A DNA stretch of 64,000 nucleotides. Origin: Buxus sempervirens (lineage: Eukaryota; Streptophyta; Magnoliopsida; Buxales; Buxaceae). The notes below the pieces were generated by a model. It was not told where the DNA came from. It saw nothing but the letters and a program-made list of their open reading frames with translations, and searched no databases. The position numbers and the translations under genes are program-made. Location of the stretch: assembly GCA_947561395.2 (NCBI GenBank), contig OX387188.1, forward strand, positions 37,815,942 to 37,879,941, read 5' to 3'. Positions 55,101-64,000 of the stretch are shown one piece after another (position 1 is the stretch's first letter; every line of letters starts with the position of its first letter).

Positions 55101-58100
55101 TCTTCAAAGCACTCAAAATTCCTTTACTATTTTCTTTTATATGCTTCAGGAGATACTCTTGGATCTTTTGTATATGTACCTTGTGAAGTGATAAAGCAAC
55201 GCATGCAGATCCAAGGAACAAGAAACTCTTGGAGTTCTGTTTCAGCGAATGGAAGTGTATGTAAGGGACCAGGCACTCAAATATATGGTTACTATTCTGG
55301 AATGTTTCAGGCTGGATCTTCAATTTGGAAGGAGCAGGGTCTAAAAGGATTGTATGCTGGGTATATTTCGGAATTAACCCCTCAAATCCAGTTTTTTAAT
55401 GTGCCCAAACCTTCTCGGTCAATTCTCTTTTATATTGTTGTTTACTGGAGCTACTTCAAGATCTCTTCATGCTTAATAAAAAATACCTTCAAATTTACTC
55501 ATCCCATTCTTATCTTTCCTGGTATTTTCACTCATCCATCTCAACGTTTTCATTACAGCTATGATCCAGAATGCCATGCATAATATTTTTGCTTCCTCTT
55601 CTTTTTTTCTTTTTTCTGACAGATACTGGTCTACACTAGCAAGAGATGTGCCATTTGCTGGTCTAATGGTACTGAATATTCAATCAGAGCTTTACAGTTT
55701 CCTAATTTCATATCGCTCTATTGATGGACATCTTTATTTTGTTTTCTTTTTCTATCATTGCTTTTCTAATAAATAGCATTTTTTTATTTTTATTTTTACT
55801 AGAGGAAAATGAAACTGCAAAGTTAATTAAGTACCTGCAGAGTGATGAGTTATATTGCATATATTATTTTTATTTTTTTTCTATCATTGCTTTTCTAACT
55901 GTCTAGCCTATGAATTATATTGCATGTACGCTGGACAAATAAATGCCAAAGCTTTCTGCACTGTCATTAATGCTCTTGATGGCTCGTTTTCTTTGTATTT
56001 GATGCATGTAAAAAGGCTTTTCATTTTTCTCTGTGCTTTTAGCAGCAATTACAAATTAAAATTTATTCTAAGAAAACAGTATCTTCTGTTTCATCTTTCT
56101 GTTTTGAACCTCCCAGATTTGATTACTACCATGATAAATTGCTGTTCTATTTCCTAATGCATGATTGATGCCTTATTGATTGACAAAATACGTGGGCTTC
56201 TGATAAAATACCTGGAAGATCAATGGCAGATGTAGCTGATGACTGATCATCAAAATCTAATATCACCTCATGTGTATGTGTATGCACGCACATTTATATG
56301 TGCATAGTGCCATAGACATAAACATTTATGAGGTCAGGTGGACTGATGAGATGTGCCCTGTACTTGTCCTTATGTACTTCTACATGCTCCCACTTCACAA
56401 ACTACCCATAATATACGTGGGTTTTAATCCACATGACCTATCCTTAGGATCTCCTGTTAGGTGCATATTATAAATTAGTTATATTATGTCTCCACAATGC
56501 GGAAAAACTCATGTCTCACCAGGTAAGTAAACATGGTTACAGCAACCAATTACCTCTATGTTTGTTTTTGTTAGTGATTGTGTGCATTTGTGCATCTGTA
56601 TTTGTGTTGAACTTGCCACTGAAATAAACAAAGCAATACGAAGTCCCAAAACAAAATTGAATGCCAATCAAAGTTTTAACTCTGTTACTGAATTATTGAT
56701 TATATAAAATCCCATACTAAAATTGCGTTAGTCTTCTTTAAAATAGAGAACTGCCATTTCCATATGCAGGTCACCTTTTATGAAGCCTTAAAAGATTTAG
56801 CAGAGCATGGAAAGCAAAGATGGCTGCACAACCCAAACTCTATTAATAGTTCTCTTGAAGGGCTCATGTTAGGGGGATTAGCTGGTGGTATGTTTCCTGC
56901 TCATGCATTTTTATCTTATCTTGTAAAATTAAAATTTTTATGATTGAGCTGCAAGCCTGCAAGTGCTTGTTAAGCACCTTTCACTACATGAACAGAAGCA
57001 ATTGTAGTTTTTTGCTTGGAATAGTAGTTTATAATTGATAATTCTTCCAATTATTATAACAGGTTTTAGTGCATATCTCACAACTCCATTGGATGTCATC
57101 AAGACAAGACTGCAAGTACAAGGTTCAAGTAAAAGGTATTGTTTTCTCTGATATGTAATTAAAAACAAAATATATATATTTTTGAAATTCACTTGTAGAT
57201 TAAATATAATAAAAAAACTTGGGGGTGGAGGAAGGGGGGAATACAACAGTGGGTTAAAAAACCCACAAAGATTAAAGAAGATCAAAAGACGTAACAAAAC
57301 ATCAGAAAAACCAGAAAGAAATGATGTTCTACCCCCACCATCCCTTGCTAGCCTCTCTGCCACTCTATTTGCTGATCTTGGCACGTCGTAGAATGAAGAA
57401 TTCAACCCATCAGCCAAGATCCGAGCCAACCACACTTGATGCACAAGGGACCAAGGGCTATCACCCCCCTTGACGAGCCAAGAGATCATCGTGTATGAGT
57501 CTTCCTCTAGCACCAAGTCTGCAATACCTTTTGCCTTTGTCTCCTCCAATCCAAAAACCAAGGCCTCTAGTTTTGCCCTTGTGGAAGTAGCTATAACAAT
57601 AGGCCCCAAATATGCATTAAAAGCTAAAAATATGGTACCTCAGTGGAACCATTCATGAAAAGTTAGTATAGAAGGTGCATCACTTTACCATGTTGTGTTG
57701 TGCTTGTACCCTAGTTTTGTATGAGTGTAACACATGTTTGCAAATGTAACACATGTTTGCGAATTGCCATTCCAATGGCAATGTTTGTTACAAATTTTTT
57801 TCTGATACAATACCTTATCTATAGTAGGTCTTGTAATTAAATTGCAGATATGTTTTTTTCCATGGTTGGGAATGGCAGAACACAATTTTTGTTACCAACC
57901 CCAACTAGTTGAGATGAGGCATTACTGTCGTTGTATGAGGCCCTTCATTTTCTACAATTGTGTCCCAAATCATTCTTTTCATACACAATGGACATGTATA
58001 ATATTGTCATCCGATACTCCTGCCCTTCTTTGGTTGAGTTTCTAGGCTTCATTTGGATTTGCTTTCGAAAAAACTGCTGACAAAAGTAAGGAAGCAGAAA

Positions 58101-59046
58101 GCAAAAAGATATCTTTTCATATGATTTTTAAGAAAGGCAAAAAAGCAATTTTATATTTCTAATTAGAATTAATGATTTTCATTCCATGTTCAAAAGTAAA
58201 AAAACACTTCAATTAAAGAAGCAAAAAAATACTTCATAGATTATTAATGAAAGGCTGATTTTGCCTTTTAGAAGTAGTCTCTTGCTTTCTTTTTCTTTCA
58301 AAGGCCCAAAAAAAGGAAACTAAAATAGAAGCAAAAGCAGAAGGAGCCCCTAATCCACTCAGAGTTCCAAACTTTTTTTGCTTTCCTGCACTCATCCCTA
58401 ACTGTTCATTGAGTTGCATCATATGCGACCACTTTTTTTCTTGACTTGAAAGTCCACATGCCAGGTGGCCACAAGTTGCCACATAGCTTTAACTTGATGA
58501 AGACCAAACTGTTCTTCAGAGTTTATACATGCAGGACAAGGACACAGAATAACATCCAGGGACCAAACATGCTGACCACTTTCATGCATTCAAGTTCCTG
58601 CTAACCAGTAGTCGCGCTCTTTCTTATACCTTTTTTTTTCCCCTTTTTCTCCCAATATGGCCCCACATATTTTCTTTTCTCGTATATACAAAATCTCATT
58701 AACCAAACTAAGCTTTGGAGAAGGAACAAAGAAAGTCATCTGCCAAAAATGGTGTCTTATTCTAACTACGATTATATGAAAAGTATATCTAATGCTGTTG
58801 TGTTTTATTAGGTATAATGGTTGGTTGGATGCAATTCAGAGGATTTGGATGGTCGAAGGCGCGAAGGGAATGTTTAGAGGTAGTGTACCAAGAATTTTGT
58901 GGTACGTTCCAGCTTCTGCTCTTACTTTCATGGCTGTGGAATTCCTCAGAGAGCATTTTAATGACGGATTAGATGGTAATAATGTGCATGAAGGTGCGAG
59001 CTTACCAATTAAAAAAAAAGGGTCTTCATTACATGAAGTCGCTTGA
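52124..59046 (+). CDS. Mitochondrial carrier family protein (S-adenosylmethionine-carrier-like group)
   Basis: A solute transporter of the mitochondrial inner membrane. Nine exons: 52124-52205, 52818-52933, 53215-53272, 53558-53707, 55150-55360, 55623-55668, 56770-56887, 57063-57135 and 58812-59046, all GT-AG, joining to 362 codons plus stop. The three carrier signatures are complete: PIDTIKTR (48-55), PCEVIKQR (146-153) and PLDVIKTR (269-276). Other landmarks are GAIAGAFGEGMMHP, GFYRGLAPGLTGSLATGATY, GLYAGYWSTLARDVPFAGLM and FRGSVPRILWYVPASALTFM. The order and insertions best recall the Arabidopsis At1g74240-type carriers, related to SAM carriers; the transported substrate is not evident. 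The tail SSLHEVA is hydrophilic. It is divergent from ATP3. Introns 4 and 8 are long, and intron 8 holds a LINE fragment. Confidence 0.93.
57185..57640 (-). mobile_element. LINE RNase H fragment in carrier intron 8
   Basis: On the minus strand the frame begins MGPIVIATSTRAKLEALVFG and has SSFYDVPRSANRVAERLARD. This is the C-terminal RNase H domain of plant LINEs, with the usual E (AKLEAL) and D (LEEDSY) positions. It then runs into a degenerate 3' region. It is oriented against the host gene. Confidence 0.75.
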
Positions 59047-60060
59047 GAACATGCTGTCCCTCGATATCCATTTTTTTTTCCTTGTTTGCATTCCGTCCAT
59101 TTTACAGAAGGATGGATTGTTGTGCCATATGAGTACCATACGGTTTTCCATGGGCATTTTTTAATTGAAAGTTTTCCCATGGAATTCCGATTAAACAAGG
59201 GGAAATCACATTTTAAAATTCAATCCAGGGTATAATGATTGACTTGATAGCTATTGTATAACATAGGTGATGGTTCAAAGATTTCAGACTGTTGGAATTT
59301 CATATATCTGATGTTTTCGCTTTGCCATCAAGTGCTATCAATGAGTTTGAATGAAGATTCTTATGCCATTGTCGTACATATCTCAGTGCAAGTGCGTGCA
59401 TATGGTCGCTTCTCTTAGTTGCTTAGCAGGCTTTCTGCATTGCGTGTGTATTAGAGTGAGAGATGGCATCTGTGTTTGTGTTAGAGATACAAGGTTTTTT
59501 AAAATCTAAAATTAATGTTTAGAACTTAAAATATTTTAAAGAGCAAATTATACACATACCTCCCTTCTGATTTCTCTAACAGCTATAGATACCTACCATG
59601 AGGTTTTCAAAGTTTAAAATCAATAAAATAGTAATTTGACCATTTTATCCCTCTTTAATTTTTATTTAAAATAATAAAAGTTAAAAAATTCAAATAGTTA
59701 ATCACCCATGAATTTTAAATTGCTTATTGCTATTTTGAAATCTTAAAAAATCATTTTTTATTATCAAAAGTCATAAAATCTTAAGCTTTTTACTACGAGG
59801 GTAAATTTGTCAAAAAATTTAAAGGGAGAGACATGCATGTAGAAGGGAGGTTGGTACCATTTCAAATCCTATTTTTGAGGCTTTCAAACGTTTGGATAAT
59901 TCTATTCTAAATAAATTTTAGGCCGTAAAAATATTTTTAATAAGGCCTAATTTTGATTTGCCTAAACATCAAAATATATAAGGACAAAATTATACAAAAT
60001 TAGGGAAAGTCATCATGTTCAATTGAACAATTCTTTCTTCGCCCGTAAATTAGAAGCATA
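59047..60060. other. Intergenic region between carrier and RUS3
   Basis: The carrier 3' UTR is followed by AT-rich sequence. A perfect 11-bp inverted pair, ACCTCCCTTCT (59558-59568) and AGAAGGGAGGT (59841-59851), may mark a degraded MITE of about 300 bp. The last 100 bases should hold the RUS3 promoter. Confidence 0.45.
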
Positions 60061-60199
60061 TCGGAGTTACGAGACGGGGAATGGCAAGGCAGTGAGTCGT
60101 TTACTCCTGAGGACAACGAAGAAAACATATCCCGAATCGAGTCGAAGAGGCTTCGCAGCGCTCGTTTAATCTGCTGCTACAGAGTTAAGAGAAAAACAT

Positions 60200-63100
60200 A
60201 TGGAGCTACCCACGAAGATTGTAGTGGAGGAGTGGAATGGATCTTCTTCGGCTAAGCTCTCTAGAACTGCTGTTATAACTGCCACTCCATCTTCTCTCTC
60301 CCTTACAAGGTTTCTCAATTTTCTCACTGTAACACACGGTGTCGTTTTTTTTTGTCTTTTGATACAGTTCTGTGTTGATCGTTCTTATCTTTTCATTTTT
60401 CTGTAATATAGATCCGTTAATCGATGGAACGAGGCTTGGAGAAGAATTCTCGAAGCATTTGTACCTGAGGTTTTTTTTCCCCGGATCTCTTGATTCGTTA
60501 TTATTCTTTTAGCTTAACTATCTGATTCTTAAAAATCAGGTTAAATTTACTGATTTTGAGAGGTAGCTTTTGTAAGGATCGGGATGGCAGAACATGACTC
60601 ATGTCATACCCATCTAGTTAGGAAATGGCGTTTTGGTGTTGTTTTTATTCTGAGAGGTCGTGGTCTGATCTTCGAGAAACGGTGCTTTGCATGTTCATTT
60701 TGAGACAGAGCAATTGTTTTGAAAAATTCAGTTTCTGACGATTCTAAAAAAATCATACCCGGGGAATGACTTTACCAAATATATTATCTGATACTTCTTC
60801 AACGTTTATAATTTGTTTGAAAATCAAATAAGTGAATGCACATTTGGATTGCTTAGAACTAAAACATAGAAAGAAATCACTAATATAAAACTGATTTTTT
60901 TTCTTTATATATGATCTCTATATTTACAGGGTTTTCCGAGTAGTGTAACACCTGATTATGTCCCGTTCCAAGTATGGGATTCATTACAGGTATAAACAGA
61001 CACATGATGCTTGTCAAATAGCAGGTTGATAATTCTGTTAACTTGTTTGATAGAGGCTAACAATTTTATTAACTTATTTGCATTAGGGCCTGTCCACATA
61101 TATACGCACCATGCTCTCTACCCAAGTAAGAACATATGTTTATGTTGAAAGTCATAGACCTTTCTAACATCTTAAAAGGTCCTTTGTTGATTTTTTGTTT
61201 CTCTTAGAAAGTTTTCTGCTTCATGAGTTGATTTCAGGCTCTGTTGAGTGCTATTGGGGTTGGTGAGAAATCAGCTACTGTCATTGGTGCCACGTTTCAG
61301 GTTAAAATATTCTATGTTTGAATGTTATTTTCAACTTTCATTATCGTATTTCCAGTTTCTTATTCTTATTCCAATTTCATCACAGTTCTAAAGGTTCCTT
61401 TTATAATTATGCTAATTCATTTCTTTTATTTATTTATTTTTCTAACCACTAGTTTTGGATGCAAAACTAACAGTGGTTTTTGAGAGATTTTACTGGGATG
61501 TTTGGAGGGATACTATTCACTTTTTATCAGGTATTATATCTCTATACCAGTTCTAGAATTTCCATCCTTTTTTTTTGTCTTCAACATGTGCTCATGTTTT
61601 GCTAATTTACTGTATTAATTGTTACAACAACTAACAAAAATAGAAACACTTATCCAGGCTATTTGGGTTCAGAAATAAGAATCTTGTTAGCCAACCCAAT
61701 CTGCAAAGAACCACATGTTTATTCAAATTATGCCTATTTAAATAGTCACCTCCTTAGGTCCTTTGTTAACATGTCAAACTATCTTAAATTTCTTTTTTTA
61801 ACTTAATCTTTTATCTGGGTTAATCATATTTACCTTTTGATATGTTTGTTCTTTATCTTATACTTTCCACATTTACACACATCCTTCTTGACATGCTCAG
61901 TCCCAGTAACATTTAACCTATGAACAAATTTCTTATTTGTTGTACAATATTCTGCTCAATGCAGACCTTATAGTTCTCTTATAAAATGTTCCTTCTAGCT
62001 TTAGTAGGATATAATCAATCACAGAATACTTTAGAATGCTTCTCTATTTAAGCCATTCCTATTATGTATATAACATCCTCATCAGTGCCCCTCTCCTTAT
62101 TAAATAATTACCCAATATAATGGGGGTGTTTACTTTTTGGAAATTCTTGATTCCTATCACTCTTTTTTTGTGCTACCATATATGCTAAATTTACATTCTA
62201 TATACTAAAAACAAATGATGGTAATGGTCAGAAACATTCACTTTCCCAGATTTAAAATGAGATGGGGATATTTTCAGGAAAGAATAATTTTTGCTAGAAG
62301 TTTGATGTTAGTTTGACTTATCTTTGGGGGGCCAATCATTAAACAGATTTTGGTGACTGTTTCACACTCACACATTTAAGCTGCACAGGATCTTCAAGTT
62401 CTTTATTTGCAAGAAACTAATGCTCTATCACCTTCTGTTGGTAGGGTTCCAATCTGGATAGCAATGCTAAAATGTGGCGTTTAATTGCAGATTTCATGAA
62501 TGATCTTGGTACTGTTCTTGTCATTGTTTCTTCCTTTGGATGCACTTATGTGGTTATTGAAGCTAGTGAAGCATTTATTTTCCTTTTCGTGTTAATATGT
62601 CTGTATATACTTGTATATAGGATTTATTATTCTTCCTAGTTGGAATTCTTTCTATTTCTAGTGTTTCTGCGAAGAATCATCTTTCCCCCTTTTATTGTCT
62701 TGTACATCAATAAAAGGATTAAGTCAATTTCCCTTCCAATTTTGATTTAGAAGGGGAGATGTTGTCATGTGCTGCATGAGTAACTTTAAAGGTTTGCTGT
62801 CTCACTGAAACACATGTATATGTGCAAAAGTTCTGTGTTGTAGTGTACTGTACCTATTACTTGTTATTTCTATTTTCAATCACATTGCATTTTTCAATCC
62901 CCCATAGCACTTTTCTCTTCTGATCTGTCAAGGAATGAAGTACCTCTTAATATTTATGAATTTTGCCTTGAGATGATACTGGCATAGGCCAATCTTTTAC
63001 CAGGTCTGCTTACCAAATTCAGTGTCTTAACATCATGGCTTCAAAATGTTGAAACAAGGTCTCTTGTAAGAAAATTGACTGGTGTCCGGATTTTTCGTCA

Positions 63101-63362
63101 TGCACCAGTTTGACACTGTTGTAGCACTATAATTAACTAGTTACAGGACTCTCTCTGTGGCACCAGTAATCTTTGCTTCGTTTCCTTCTTCCCATGCTTA
63201 CTTTACTTGCATCTTGACCCTGATGCCAAGCTGTTTGCATCACAAAAATGATACTAAAGAGCATCACTGTTGTTGCAGGAATGCTGATGGACCTTGTTTC
63301 TCCTTTGTTCCCTTCAGCTTTTGTTGTAATAGTTTGCTTGGGGAGCCTATCAAGATCATTCA
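60200..63362 (+). CDS. RUS3: Root UVB sensitive family protein (DUF647), RUS3-type, 5' part
   Basis: The first eight exons are visible: 60200-60309, 60412-60469, 60930-60989, 61087-61125, 61238-61300, 61474-61530, 62445-62508 and 63279-63362. They give 178 codons, and the last exon ends one base into a codon, so the gene continues past the window. Conserved pieces are TKIVVEEWNGSSSAKL, AFVPEGFPSSVTPDYVPFQV, STQALLSAIGVGEKSATVIG, WFLRDFTGMFGGILFTFYQG, SNLDSNAKMWRLIADFMNDL and MDLVSPLFPSAFVVIVCLGS. These match the RUS3 branch better than RUS1 or RUS2 as I remember them. The family is linked to UV-B sensing and root growth, and this part carries the start of the membrane-associated DUF647. The start ATG follows an in-frame leader with no earlier ATG of note. 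Confidence 0.9.
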
Positions 63363-64000
63363 GTAAGTTCTGTGAACCTCAATTCTCTCTATCGAATATC
63401 AGAACATATTGTGAATTGAGAAACTGCTGTGTATTATTTGAACTTTCAAGGTAACATGCATACAGTGGATTGCATAAGAACATTTGTAGGTTAATGTGGA
63501 TGTAAACCACAGAATATTTTCTTTCGTAGCTGAAACTCATGAGAACAAAATAAATCACTACAATTGAATTGGTCAAAGCTGTTGAGCAGTAAAAGGAATT
63601 TAAATTTGTACCAAGGATTATTTGGGTGAAATTTCAAATATTATTAGTTTCCCATGACTTTGCATGAGCTTCATTTGAAAATTGATCTGAAAATATCAGC
63701 ATTTGCTTAGAACTTCAGTGGAACAAAGATTGAAGTTTGAAAATCCATTAGCTTGATAGGACATCACCTGCATAATTAGTAGTGGTAAATCAACAACAGA
63801 TGAATGCATGAATCACTCTGATGGAAGTCGTGTGAATGTTTTAGATATCGTGGCCATTTTATTCAGTCTTATTAAACTTGGTATTTCAAGTTGGTATTCA
63901 TTGCAAGTTTTAATCTAATAGAAAATTTTTATTATATGAAAGGTCTTCAAAGCTAGAAGAAGGTTTTACATTTCCATTTTCCAAATGTTCTGTTTCTTTT

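Noticed and set aside
53708..55149. Frames in carrier intron 4
   Set aside because: They read through splice sites or are antisense; the exon joins around them are clear.

Overview
The window is nuclear DNA of a flowering plant. The evidence is three multi-exon genes with GT-AG introns and plant-type products, an intronless CC-NBS-LRR gene, and a dense load of plant transposable elements (Ty1-copia, L1-like LINEs, hAT elements and MITEs). Intron sizes and repeat load would suit a eudicot with a medium to large genome, possibly a tree. I cannot name the species.

Layout. 1-6640 is a decayed Ty1-copia element cut in two by a 4.0 kb hAT-like element (584-4590) with an exact 8-bp target duplication. 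That hAT-like element carries fragments of two host genes: a ROMO1/Mgr2-like mitochondrial protein and the end of a receptor-like kinase. 6640-29080 is a nest of L1-like LINE pieces on both strands. Within it lie two diverged direct copies of an about 3.6 kb block (7640-11395 and 19175-22752); each copy carries small retroposed insertions that the other lacks. 29500-31250 holds a broken minus-strand gene remnant with a duplicated 5' region. 33627-36827 is a CC-NBS-LRR resistance gene with one in-frame stop near its end; a relic of a second NLR 5' end lies 1.6 kb upstream. 37785-38234 is a hAT MITE, and 39445-39608 is a near-perfect 56-bp-arm hairpin.

40750-64000 is the gene-rich part. A mitochondrial ATP synthase gamma-subunit gene (minus strand, 9 coding exons, 322 codons) and a mitochondrial carrier gene (plus strand, 9 exons, 362 codons) diverge from a 416-bp intergenic region with a telo-box just upstream of each start codon. 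Downstream of the carrier, the first eight exons of a root-UVB-sensitive (DUF647, RUS3-type) gene run off the window end. The introns, especially the 5.2 kb first intron of the ATP synthase gene, hold LINE tails and two hAT MITEs, several with clear target-site duplications.

The two divergent genes both act in the mitochondrial inner membrane (ATP synthesis and metabolite transport), so a shared bidirectional promoter is plausible. I found no bacterial-type operon, CRISPR array, tRNA or rRNA, and nothing that must be a new molecular system. The most interesting signals are the gene-capturing hAT-like element, the hairpin, the 87-nt stop-free intron in the ATP synthase gene, and the divergent mitochondrial gene pair.
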